DNA of 20,241 nt from a virus: positions 1 to 20,241 of IMG/VR virus record IMGVR_UViG_3300037963_001515, one strand, 5' to 3'. Made by a program: the position numbers and the translations under genes. The notes below the pieces were generated by a model. The model was not told where the DNA came from. It worked only from the letters and a program-made list of their open reading frames with translations, and made no database searches. Shown here piece by piece: positions 1 through 8,834 of this stretch. Each line of letters starts with the position of its first letter. The first letter of the stretch is position 1.

Positions 1-328
1 CTACTTCATCAGCTAATCTTTTATTTTCTGCTTCTGTTTCTTTTTTTAGCTGCTCATACTTAGCATACTCTTCATCGTATTGTTTTTTTCTTTTAGCATT
101 TTCTGTTGCAATAATAGAATTTACACTTTGAGGGTCTACACGTTTACTTATATATAACCTTTGGTCAAATGTAGGTTCTTTACCAGCATATTTTTCATAT
201 ATAGTTGTTATAGCTGCTTGTTGATCAGGTGCAGAAGAAGCATATTTTACTTTTTCAGCAATTTGTTCATCTGTTAAATCTGTAGCGTATTTTTTATACA
301 ATTCAGTATATAAAGCTTCTCTACTCAT
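1..328 (-). CDS. Start of a virion-region protein, cut by the window edge
   Basis: The reading frame opens at ATG 328-326 (MSREALYTELYKKYATDL...) and stays open for 109 codons to the left edge, so the C-terminus is missing. The visible part is highly charged and looks helical. Its last 30 or so residues (KRKKQYDEEYAKYEQLKKET) look like the start of a coiled coil. The gene lies 26 bp after the stop of the 466-residue gene in the same late operon, and its leader is A/T-rich with no Shine-Dalgarno sequence. Position at the end of the tail module suggests a virion or ejected protein, but no family is recognised. In podovirus-like phages very large ejected proteins often sit here, so the full length would be informative. 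Confidence 0.75.
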   Translation of the reverse strand, partial: MSREALYTELYKKYATDLTDEQIAEKVKYASSAPDQQAAITTIYEKYAGKEPTFDQRLYISKRVDPQSVNSIIATENAKRKKQYDEEYAKYEQLKKETEAENKRLADEV

Positions 329-354
329 TATTTAATTTTTAAAATCTAGCGTTG

Positions 355-1755
355 TTATAGCCGATCAGGATCATTTTTATCAGTTTCGTCACCACTTCCT
401 GTTATAACTTTATTATATTTTCTTTGTGATTTATAAGCCTCGTTAGTCATTAATGAATAAACTTCATCAACAGCATAATCTCCGTACAAGTGTTCAAATA
501 ATTTTAGTTGTCTTTCACTTAAACCATTAGGATTATCATAGCTCCATGTTTTTAAATCTTCTTCTGTAGGAGCAAATCCTATAGCTTTTTCTACTTCTTC
601 TACATTTATATCACTTAAATCTTTTTTAGATAAAACTTTATTCCAAAGAGCAATAGCTTGTCCTTGATTTTGAGGTTCTGAGTAATAATTAAATTTTGTA
701 TTAAGCTCAGTTCCCATGGCATTTTTTATTTTATTTCTGTCAATTAAATTGTACTTAATATTAAGATCCATTGCAGCATCTCCTTCACCTACAGTTCCTT
801 CTGTTATTTGTTCCCACTTACTAAGACCCGCGTCATCAACTAGCATAAAATCTTCAATTGCAAAAGTTCCAGTTCCAGGAATTATATCTCCATTTTTATC
901 TGTTTCTACATCTTTCATAAAACCAGATCTAGAAACTATATCAGCCATTTCATTAGACATTTTAGGTGTTCTAACAAAAACGCTACCAGGTGGATTACCT
1001 GATGTTTGTTGTTTAAGACCAGCACTGTTTATTTTAAAGTTATCTCCTTCAAATTTCATTTTATTAATAAGACCATCAATATCATCACATCCTGTTTGTG
1101 TAGGCATTTTTTTACAATCAGCTTCAAGTTGTTTTCTAGCTTTGTTTTCATCAAATTTAAAAACCCAATTATAACTACCGTCATAAGTCATTTCACCATT
1201 TTCACCTTCAACTTGATTTTCTTCTATATCATATGAATAACCATATGCTGGAGTAAACTGTCCTTTACCTCCCAACACATTAGCTGCTAATATAAAATTA
1301 CCACCTTGATTTTCATCAAAGTTTTCATAATCATCATAATTTACTTGCGATAACATTCTCTCAGTAAAATCTTTTATTTCTTCTGGTGCTTTTTTTAATG
1401 TAGCTAATCTTGCGTTTAATTCAGCACAGTTTCCTGTTTTATTACAAGGAGCATCGGGTCCAGTTGTTTGCATAGTTAAATCACCTACTAATCCTCCGGT
1501 ACCAGTAAAAAAATTACCAATAGCACCTTTTGTAACTTCATTACCATAAGTGTTACTTTGAACACCAGTAGTTACGTGGGTTTGATTAGCACCTCTACCT
1601 GCTTCAACTCTAGCCGCATTAACTTTTTGTTTTTCTTCTCGTATATCTTTTTCTTGATCCGCTATATCACTACCGGCTTTTACACCAGCATTTATTAGAT
1701 TTTGATAATACGAGGCGTGAGATTGATACGTATATTTAGGATTTCTATATGACAT
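355..1755 (-). CDS. Hypothetical virion-type protein, 466 aa
   Basis: This is a long soluble protein (MSYRNPKYTYQSHASYY...) ending in TAA, with no signal peptide or membrane segment. The N-terminal 60 residues are helical and charged. A Gly/Thr-rich stretch follows (about 75-100), then a Cys pair (DAPCNKTGNC). The rest is acidic and mixed, with another Cys pair near KKMPTQTGCDD. It lies 20 bp downstream of the coiled-coil protein and 26 bp upstream of the truncated gene at the left edge, inside the run of tail and ejection genes. I do not recognise the family. The location and the acidic composition suggest a structural or internal virion component, but that is inference. The ATG start gives tight packing with its neighbour. 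Confidence 0.8.
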   Translation of the reverse strand: MSYRNPKYTYQSHASYYQNLINAGVKAGSDIADQEKDIREEKQKVNAARVEAGRGANQTHVTTGVQSNTYGNEVTKGAIGNFFTGTGGLVGDLTMQTTGPDAPCNKTGNCAELNARLATLKKAPEEIKDFTERMLSQVNYDDYENFDENQGGNFILAANVLGGKGQFTPAYGYSYDIEENQVEGENGEMTYDGSYNWVFKFDENKARKQLEADCKKMPTQTGCDDIDGLINKMKFEGDNFKINSAGLKQQTSGNPPGSVFVRTPKMSNEMADIVSRSGFMKDVETDKNGDIIPGTGTFAIEDFMLVDDAGLSKWEQITEGTVGEGDAAMDLNIKYNLIDRNKIKNAMGTELNTKFNYYSEPQNQGQAIALWNKVLSKKDLSDINVEEVEKAIGFAPTEEDLKTWSYDNPNGLSERQLKLFEHLYGDYAVDEVYSLMTNEAYKSQRKYNKVITGSGDETDKNDPDRL

Positions 1756-1775
1756 TTTATATTATTTTTTTAATT

Positions 1776-2561
1776 TTAAGCTGGTTCATCATCATTCCCA
1801 GTATCTGTTTCAGGATCATCATTACCGCTTCCAGTATCAGAATCTCCACTTAAATCTATATTAGATAAAGAACTAGTTATACCACCGATCATTCCTGTAA
1901 GAGCAGCTGTTCTATCAGCACCAGCTTGTGCCATTTGCATTCTAGCATTGTCTAACATAGCAGCTGTTCTGTCTATTTGCATTTGTTCTCTAGCTTCTCT
2001 TTGTTGATACATAAATTGTTCACCTTGAACTTCAGCTTGCTGAACTCTTTGAGCTTGAGTCATTTGTATTCCTTCAATTCTTTGTTTTTCTTGAATTATT
2101 CTAGACTCTAACGTTTGCTCGCCTTGAGCTCTTAGTTTTTCATTTTGTGCTTCTTGTTGCTCTATACTTGCGGCTACTTGTTTTTTACTAGCGGCAGCTG
2201 CTTTTGCTAACGCTGTAGCTCCACCTGCACCACCACCTGTTTGAGCTAAAGTATCTAATGTATTAGCTAAAGCTATATCTGTTTGTTCTATCTGCATTTC
2301 AGCAGCTTGAGTAGCCACTGATAAATTAGCATAAGGGTTGCTAAATTGATTAGAGTAATCTGTAGCCATAGAAGAAAGATCTGTTATACCCTCATAAGGA
2401 TTTATAATAGGTTGTCTATTTGCTTCTAAAGTTGCTAATCTTGATTGAAGTCTAGCAGCTTCTTGTTTAGCTTGAGCCTCTGCTCTTTTAGCTCTACTTC
2501 CTCCCAGTATTCCACCGAGGACGCTGCTTGCTACTCCTAATGCTACTCCTAATCCACTCAT
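1776..2561 (-). CDS. Putative internal virion / DNA-ejection protein (coiled coil)
   Basis: The 261-residue protein begins with a Gly/Ala/Val/Leu segment (GVALGVASSVLGGILGG, residues 5-21) that could insert in or bind a membrane. A long Ala/Gln/Glu-rich helical region follows (about 23-50 and 85-215), broken by a Gly patch (about 109-115, GGGAGG). A second Gly-containing hydrophobic stretch (ALTGMIGGITSSL) comes next, and the tail is very acidic (SGDSDTGSGNDDPETDTGNDDEPA region). Hydrophobic Gly-rich ends flanking coiled coil are typical of ejected proteins such as those of T7 and P22, which form a channel across the envelope. The gene follows the tail-nozzle genes, where such proteins usually sit. 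The similarity is in architecture only; I see no specific motif. It starts 2 bp after the 493-residue gene's stop. Confidence 0.65.
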   Translation of the reverse strand: MSGLGVALGVASSVLGGILGGSRAKRAEAQAKQEAARLQSRLATLEANRQPIINPYEGITDLSSMATDYSNQFSNPYANLSVATQAAEMQIEQTDIALANTLDTLAQTGGGAGGATALAKAAAASKKQVAASIEQQEAQNEKLRAQGEQTLESRIIQEKQRIEGIQMTQAQRVQQAEVQGEQFMYQQREAREQMQIDRTAAMLDNARMQMAQAGADRTAALTGMIGGITSSLSNIDLSGDSDTGSGNDDPETDTGNDDEPA

Positions 2562-2563
2562 AA

Positions 2564-4045
2564 TTATTTATTTATATATTCACTACTAGCGGCAAATAAT
2601 GCTTTTGCTCCGCCTAAATTTGTTGTTTGATCTGTGCTCATAGTCACAGTTGTATAATATCCTTTTATTCCCATAGTTTGATTACCCCAGATTACCTCGC
2701 CCGGCATTGGATCCACCGTGTTGTTAGGTATAACTGCGTAATATTTGTTTTGTTTTCTATCAAACCCAGCTCTATACTCTATGTTGTTTTCAGTATAAAG
2801 ACCTTCATCATAACTCCATATTTTATCATATGCAATACCTGAATTTGCTCCATCTAATTCTCTTACATCTCCAGTTGCTTCATCATCATAATTATAATAT
2901 AAACCAGATAATGTAGGAAATTCTGTTTCACCTGTTTGATCTGAAACTATATTTGTTACTTCCCATCCATTACTACCCTCGTAGTTTATAGTTTTAAATG
3001 TTTTTATAAAATTAGGTTGAGGATTAAAAACAAATTGTATTACTGATGGAGATGTTGAACCATAAAATTCATTTCTTAATGCACTTGAATCGTAATGTTG
3101 ATATAGTTTATTTTCTTTACATGAATAAAACTTACCAATAGAACTAAAAATCTGATCTGGTAAATAAGTAAAAAAGCTAGTCCAACCCGCGCTTCTTTCG
3201 TCCCATGCTAAAGTTTTATATTCTCTAGATTCTTCAAATCTACCTTCTGGCTGTAAAGATAAAACATAGTTTTTATTATATATATCATAACCACCTACAA
3301 TAGCTCCTGAATCACTCATGTTAGTAAATTCATTTCTAAAGAAGTTAGTCATACCAGCTACAGATATTTCTTGTATACTAGTTCCTTGCATTTTTAAAAC
3401 CGCGTTCTGTTCTTTATCTACAAAATATTTCGTATAACCATACGTGGCAAAAGATTCTGGATTATTTCCAATACCCCAATTTCCTGCAACTGGAGTTATC
3501 TGACCTATGACTTGTTTACCTGTTGTACTTAAACCTAAACCTTCAGCTGTAAATATAGCGTCTTTATCTATCAAAGCTACATTTACTTTTCTTTGTTGGA
3601 AAACTATTAGATTTGTATCTTCTGCATATAATCTTTGTATAGTTCCACCAACTGGATCAACTCCTCTTGTAATTTCTTCACCAACACTAAATTGATTAGT
3701 ATTGTTTACACCTGTTCTAGCATTAAATACACCTGAATAAATTAACGTGTTAGAAAGTAATTGTTGGTTTGGATTATCTTCTACTATATAAGCTTTAACT
3801 CCAAAATCAACACTTGTATTATTGAATCCACATCTTATTCTAGAGGCTTCTATACACCAGTCATAAGTTGTATCACCTAATATAGGATTATACCACGTAC
3901 AAGTATCACAAGCAACCTCTCCCTGCTCATACGCGTAGGGTATATTACCAGGCGCTACAACTCCAGCATCATCAACCTCACCTCTTCCATAAAGTCTCTT
4001 TGCATAAAAGGAATTAAAATAGTTTACGTTTATACTTATTGCCAT
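2564..4045 (-). CDS. Tail nozzle/stabilisation-type protein, C-terminal portion
   Basis: This 493-residue protein carries the block I associate with the C-terminal part of the nozzle ('muzzle') or stabilisation protein of crAss-like and other Bacteroidota phages. The block runs from a beta-propeller-like region (about 140-320; NKNYVLSLQ, LAWDERSAGWTSF, FYSCKENKLYQHY) through the signature FKTINYEGSNGW (350-361) to a terminal KGYYTTVTMSTD...ELF/KALFAASSEYI-like segment (461-491). The N-terminus is unusual, with four cysteines between residues 46 and 72 (CDTCTWY, DWC, RCGF), possibly a metal site or disulfides. It lies 31 bp downstream of the 1584-residue protein, which has the corresponding N-terminal signature, so the two probably form one structure from two chains. 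The assignment rests on remembered family motifs. Confidence 0.65.
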   Translation of the reverse strand: MAISINVNYFNSFYAKRLYGRGEVDDAGVVAPGNIPYAYEQGEVACDTCTWYNPILGDTTYDWCIEASRIRCGFNNTSVDFGVKAYIVEDNPNQQLLSNTLIYSGVFNARTGVNNTNQFSVGEEITRGVDPVGGTIQRLYAEDTNLIVFQQRKVNVALIDKDAIFTAEGLGLSTTGKQVIGQITPVAGNWGIGNNPESFATYGYTKYFVDKEQNAVLKMQGTSIQEISVAGMTNFFRNEFTNMSDSGAIVGGYDIYNKNYVLSLQPEGRFEESREYKTLAWDERSAGWTSFFTYLPDQIFSSIGKFYSCKENKLYQHYDSSALRNEFYGSTSPSVIQFVFNPQPNFIKTFKTINYEGSNGWEVTNIVSDQTGETEFPTLSGLYYNYDDEATGDVRELDGANSGIAYDKIWSYDEGLYTENNIEYRAGFDRKQNKYYAVIPNNTVDPMPGEVIWGNQTMGIKGYYTTVTMSTDQTTNLGGAKALFAASSEYINK

Positions 4046-4076
4046 TTATATATATAGTTACTTGTTTTTTAATAAA

Positions 4077-7000
4077 TTAAGGTATACATGGTGCCGCGGC
4101 GGATCCAGCATATGTACCATCACTGTAAGTTATATACCAACCCCAATCAGGACCATTAGTACCAGAGGTCTTACATAATATTCTATATTCACCTATTTGA
4201 TCAAATTTATATCTATAACCGTATTGATCACCTACCACATCACCAGGGTTTGCAGGTACAGAAACCACACTTTGTGTAGCTAACCATAAAGTGTCTAAGG
4301 CTGGATCGGGTGCTTTAGTAACCGCAACACTATCAATATTAGCCCATGCTGAACTAGAATTAGCTCTATACTGTATGTTAAATTCTCCTATTAACGATCC
4401 TGCAACAGGTATAGTATTAGTTACTTTTTGGAAATAAACCGTAAACTGAACTGTACCTTGGAATAAATCTCCTCTTTGTTTTTCACCCGGAGGACATCCT
4501 GGTCCTGGTCCAGAAGGAAGTGTGTCAAATTCATCTGCTAAATTCCAACAATAATAATTTAAACTACCACAACCACTTGGTGTAGAGGCATTATATCCAT
4601 CGCATAAATAAGGTGTAAAACTTCCAAATTGATTTGTAAATGCAAACTCACCACATCTTGATCCAGAAAAAGCTGGATAAGGACTGGTGCTTAAATATCT
4701 ATTAGGAAAAGTAGAAGGTGTAAATACAGTGCTTGGTCCAGTAGCTATAGGTTTTGGAGCTGGTTGAGTTCCAAATGTAACAAGTATATCTACTTCAGTA
4801 AATAAAGAACCAGTACCTTGGTCCGCATCTTCTACTTTTATTTTTATACCATATTGAGTTTCTGCTACAACTTCAACTGTATTTCTTAATATTACAGATC
4901 CTTTTACTGGTCCAGCAATTAATTCAAAGTCTAAAACAGAACCACCTAACACACTTTCAATAGTCCATATTAATTGTTCTTTCCTGTTACTAGAATCAGC
5001 AGAACCATTAAGACCGTACAGGGTAATTATCTCACTAGGTGTTACAGGAGGAGTATCTGGATAATCTGGTAAACTAGGTATAGTTATGCTTGAACCAGAA
5101 ACATCATTAGTATATCCTGCATCATCATATATAGATGGTGCTATATTATCTAAGGTAAGAGTTAAAGCATCTGTAAGAATATCAGTAAATGTTTCAGTAC
5201 CACTTGTAGATTCTACTTCAAGTGATAAAACATATACATCATCTCCTGGATTTAATGATCTTTCTCTAAACCAATATTCTTTAGCAATTTCAATTTGAGC
5301 CTCAGTAGCACTTAGTAAGTTAACTGTAAAATAATCACTAATATTTGCTATTGGTGATGCTGGATCAGCTAATGTATACATGCTTGAAATGCTTACAGCG
5401 TTTATTGTAGCTGTTGCACCACTTCCGTTTATAAAGTTAAAAGGTGAACCAACTCCGCTTCCAGAAGTTAAGTCTTCTTCAAATGATTGATTACTAACAC
5501 TGGCCGCAATAACACCATTATAATTAGAAGCAATAGAACTATTAAGAGTTTCTAGGTCTCCGCTTAATGTTGATTCCCAATATATATCTAATAAAGAAAA
5601 AACAGGTTTTGTTTCTACTATAGATAATATAGGTTGCATTGTTCTAATACCATCGGTATAATTAGTGTCATGATCAATAAAGGTACCTCCGATTTGTTCT
5701 AAAGGGTCTCCACAAACAATAGCGCCAATAGGATTTTCAAAGTTATTAACTTGACCTATTTTCATTATAAAAGGATTTTGTTCAGAACCGTAAAACGATT
5801 GTTTATCTGCAACATCTCCATATGGTATAGATCCTGTAGGAACTCTTTTTACATTACCTAATATATCATTAGTAACTGCTTCTGTAAAGCATCCACCAGC
5901 TTCTTCTGTTGTGCTACCGTATTCACCTCTGTATCCTTTTGCAGCTCCACCTGACAATTCAATACATGGCACATGACCTGCTGTTGTGTAATTATTTGAA
6001 TTATACAAAGCGTCTGTTCGAAATGCTTCAAAAGGAATAGCTGCTAACTCTGTTTCTCTAGCAGTACCAATGTTTAATACGGTTTGTTGTATTTGACCTG
6101 GATAATACTGTAAATTTCTTACACCTGTATTTGTTTGTTCTGTAGCATTTGGATTATTAACTCTAGTAAATAATATTTCTTCACTATTAAACTCTCTGTC
6201 TGTAGGACCAACTTCGTTTAAACTTCTAGGTATTTTATTTACATTTTCACTAAGCAGTGTGGCAAATGCTATTTTTCCTCTTTGAGTTTCTATAGGTGAA
6301 ACACCTGGACTAGTTCCAGCTGTTGTTTGTCTAGAAACACCGTCCCAAACTTGATTTTGTATAGGTAAACCATTAACAAATCCTGGTAAAAATACATTAT
6401 AATATTCTTGTTCTTGTTGTTTAACTACAACCTTATATGTATACCAACCCAAAGGATTAGCCTCACCTATTTCTGTTATTTCTAACATAGCATTAGAAAT
6501 AGTACCATTTAATTTAACTGTATCTCCTACTTGATAACCATGGCCAGCTGTAGCTACTATATAATCAACTACTTCTGTAGGAGCAACGTCCACTGTAGTG
6601 ACTCTTATAGTTAATCCTTCACCAGAACCACCAATAGCTTTATAAGTTTTATTAGCTACAAATCCTTCACCAGGATCGTTTAAAATAGTTGCTTTTACCC
6701 AACCTTCTCTTCTGTATAAACCAGGTTTACCTTGAGAAGGATTATACTCTGTACCTATTTGTTCACTAATACTTAAGGTTAAGTTTCTTCCTATCCAATC
6801 TATAACAGGAGCATCTACAGCGTCTCCTTCAGTTCTATAAGGAACATATACTGTTGAACCTTCAAACTCATTAGCTGAATCTAAAGATGATAAGATTACA
6901 TCAGACTGTCTACCATAATAATCTGCTAGTACAAAACCTACTTGATAGGTTCTATTTTGTTTAATATTAGAAAAAGGATACTCCGTAGAATAATCAGATG

Positions 7001-8831
7001 TTTGATAATTTCTTTCTGACCAATTAGCGGTATATTCAATTGACTCAGGTGGAGTCATACCTTGAACATAATTTCCATAAACCACTCTATTAGATATAAG
7101 TTCTTGACTTAAAGCTTTAATAGGTACTTTATCATAAACTCTTACTGTTTGGTTTTCTGGTAAAGTTTTATAAGGTTTGTTAGATGTGTACTGATAATTG
7201 TAAAATACTTTATCTATTAAACCATTTATATCATCATCGTAGTTTATTATATTTAATTGAGAATCTTGTATATCAGACACATTAATAGTATCTAAAACCT
7301 TTATTGATTCAGCATCAGATTCTTTATATAATATATCTATTTCTTTTACTTTAAATTGAGATAATAAATTATTTGTCGCACTAGATTTAGCCACAACACC
7401 ATCAGTTTTAGGTAATGGAATATTTAAAGCTATACTATCAATATCATTTTCAAACCATTCTAATATAGTACTTGTATACGCATCATTTTCATCTTGATAA
7501 TAATTATTTCTAACACTTCCTGATTCAACCGGAGTGTTCATTTGACCTAATCCAAACTGCCCTTGTTGTTTAGGTATAAACATTATTTGACTAAAAGGTG
7601 CTATTAAAGAATATTCATTATTAATAAATCTAAATCTATAACTAAACCTTACAAATCTATCATCTAAATAATTAGTATCACCATCAAAACTAGAATCATA
7701 ATTAGGATTTACACCAAAAGCTATTTGGTCTCCATTAGTAAAACCATGAGCTTGATCAAATTCAATATAAAATTGATTATCTGGTGGTGGTGCACCTTGA
7801 CCTACCACTCTAACAGCTGATTTTTTTATTCTTAAACTTGCTGGAGACGCGGCGGGATTTGTTAAATTTTCAACTAAATCTCCATTTCTAGGAAAACCAC
7901 CAAAATTCCAATCATCAAATCTAGCTTGAGTAGTTACATCTATTGGAGTAAAAGGCACGTTAGTGTTTCCACCCCATGTTTGTACAGAGTAATTAGAAAC
8001 ATATCTGTCTGATCTATTTTCCATAGATGTTCTACTAAAATCTATCAAAATACCACCTGCTAAAGCTCCTGGTAATATTGGAGGACTTACTTCAAACTCT
8101 GTGTTACTTATAACCTTTGTAACTCTTACTGGTGGTAAAACATTTTGTATAGGAAAATTAACAATTTCTGTTTTATCATTAGGTGTTACTATATCACCTA
8201 CTTTAATATTATCGTTACCAACTGTAATTTCAATTAATGTATCACTACCTGTAGCAACTGTAGTTACGGTTTGTCTTTCTAAAGGTATTATAGGATCAAA
8301 AGGATAATACTGTGCTACTGATATTTGATTTTCTTCTTGATAAAAAGTATTATCATTAGCAGCTAAACTAACATCTATTCTTCTAGGCTGATTAAAGTTA
8401 TCAGTAAAAAACAACAATGTATCTACTAAATTAGTTTGATGTATAGGAAACTTTTTATTAAAATTTAAAAAATGACCACTTACTAATATTTGTGGACCAG
8501 TACCTGTTGTTAAATTAAACGAAGCAATTACACATGTGTTACCGCTAGTTGCTCTAGACGAAGGATCTGTATTGCTAAAATCAGTAGCAAAAACATATAA
8601 AGTGTTTGTTATTTCATCTACAAACTTACCTATTATACTTACGTCAAAAGCTGTTACTTGGCTACCAACAATTGTATTTCCTTCTACATTTTCAAATTCA
8701 CCAACAGTTGAACCTGAAGATCTACTTATTAATAAATTAATAGCTTCTCTGTATTCACCCTCGGGTAAAATACGGGCATCAATGTCTTGGTTCATTCTAC
8801 CTTTTAAAAAGGTATTTTTAACTTCTGCCAT
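4077..8831 (-). CDS. Giant tail nozzle/receptor-facing structural protein, 1584 aa
   Basis: The N-terminus (KNTFLKGRMNQDIDARILPEGEYREA, residues 5-30, then EFENVEGN) is a signature I recall from tail nozzle/stabilisation proteins of Bacteroidota and marine phages. Beta-propeller-like strands follow (VDTLLFFTDNFNQPRRIDVS, 136-155). Further along are a fibronectin-like segment (NRTYQVGFVLADYYGRQSDV, 626-645), a Gly-rich beta module (about 712-790, with AGHGYQVGD) and a conserved-looking KPVFSLLDIYWESTLSGDLE motif (1075-1094). A cadherin-like domain (about 1195-1355, ending YGIKIKVEDAD...VDILVTFG) precedes a Cys/Gly/Pro/Tyr-rich C-terminal extension (1360-1584) with at least seven cysteines. The architecture suits a virion protein near the tail tip, where the C-terminal domains could contact the host surface (inference). 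The gene stands between the ring proteins and the 493-residue partner. No signal peptide is present. Confidence 0.7.
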   Translation of the reverse strand: MAEVKNTFLKGRMNQDIDARILPEGEYREAINLLISRSSGSTVGEFENVEGNTIVGSQVTAFDVSIIGKFVDEITNTLYVFATDFSNTDPSSRATSGNTCVIASFNLTTGTGPQILVSGHFLNFNKKFPIHQTNLVDTLLFFTDNFNQPRRIDVSLAANDNTFYQEENQISVAQYYPFDPIIPLERQTVTTVATGSDTLIEITVGNDNIKVGDIVTPNDKTEIVNFPIQNVLPPVRVTKVISNTEFEVSPPILPGALAGGILIDFSRTSMENRSDRYVSNYSVQTWGGNTNVPFTPIDVTTQARFDDWNFGGFPRNGDLVENLTNPAASPASLRIKKSAVRVVGQGAPPPDNQFYIEFDQAHGFTNGDQIAFGVNPNYDSSFDGDTNYLDDRFVRFSYRFRFINNEYSLIAPFSQIMFIPKQQGQFGLGQMNTPVESGSVRNNYYQDENDAYTSTILEWFENDIDSIALNIPLPKTDGVVAKSSATNNLLSQFKVKEIDILYKESDAESIKVLDTINVSDIQDSQLNIINYDDDINGLIDKVFYNYQYTSNKPYKTLPENQTVRVYDKVPIKALSQELISNRVVYGNYVQGMTPPESIEYTANWSERNYQTSDYSTEYPFSNIKQNRTYQVGFVLADYYGRQSDVILSSLDSANEFEGSTVYVPYRTEGDAVDAPVIDWIGRNLTLSISEQIGTEYNPSQGKPGLYRREGWVKATILNDPGEGFVANKTYKAIGGSGEGLTIRVTTVDVAPTEVVDYIVATAGHGYQVGDTVKLNGTISNAMLEITEIGEANPLGWYTYKVVVKQQEQEYYNVFLPGFVNGLPIQNQVWDGVSRQTTAGTSPGVSPIETQRGKIAFATLLSENVNKIPRSLNEVGPTDREFNSEEILFTRVNNPNATEQTNTGVRNLQYYPGQIQQTVLNIGTARETELAAIPFEAFRTDALYNSNNYTTAGHVPCIELSGGAAKGYRGEYGSTTEEAGGCFTEAVTNDILGNVKRVPTGSIPYGDVADKQSFYGSEQNPFIMKIGQVNNFENPIGAIVCGDPLEQIGGTFIDHDTNYTDGIRTMQPILSIVETKPVFSLLDIYWESTLSGDLETLNSSIASNYNGVIAASVSNQSFEEDLTSGSGVGSPFNFINGSGATATINAVSISSMYTLADPASPIANISDYFTVNLLSATEAQIEIAKEYWFRERSLNPGDDVYVLSLEVESTSGTETFTDILTDALTLTLDNIAPSIYDDAGYTNDVSGSSITIPSLPDYPDTPPVTPSEIITLYGLNGSADSSNRKEQLIWTIESVLGGSVLDFELIAGPVKGSVILRNTVEVVAETQYGIKIKVEDADQGTGSLFTEVDILVTFGTQPAPKPIATGPSTVFTPSTFPNRYLSTSPYPAFSGSRCGEFAFTNQFGSFTPYLCDGYNASTPSGCGSLNYYCWNLADEFDTLPSGPGPGCPPGEKQRGDLFQGTVQFTVYFQKVTNTIPVAGSLIGEFNIQYRANSSSAWANIDSVAVTKAPDPALDTLWLATQSVVSVPANPGDVVGDQYGYRYKFDQIGEYRILCKTSGTNGPDWGWYITYSDGTYAGSAAAPCIP

Positions 8832-8834
8832 GTA

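Noticed and set aside
716-1236. Plus-strand open frames of 152 and 76 codons opposite the 466-aa gene
   Set aside because: They mirror a well-supported minus-strand gene, have hydrophobic, low-quality compositions typical of antisense frames, and match no family.
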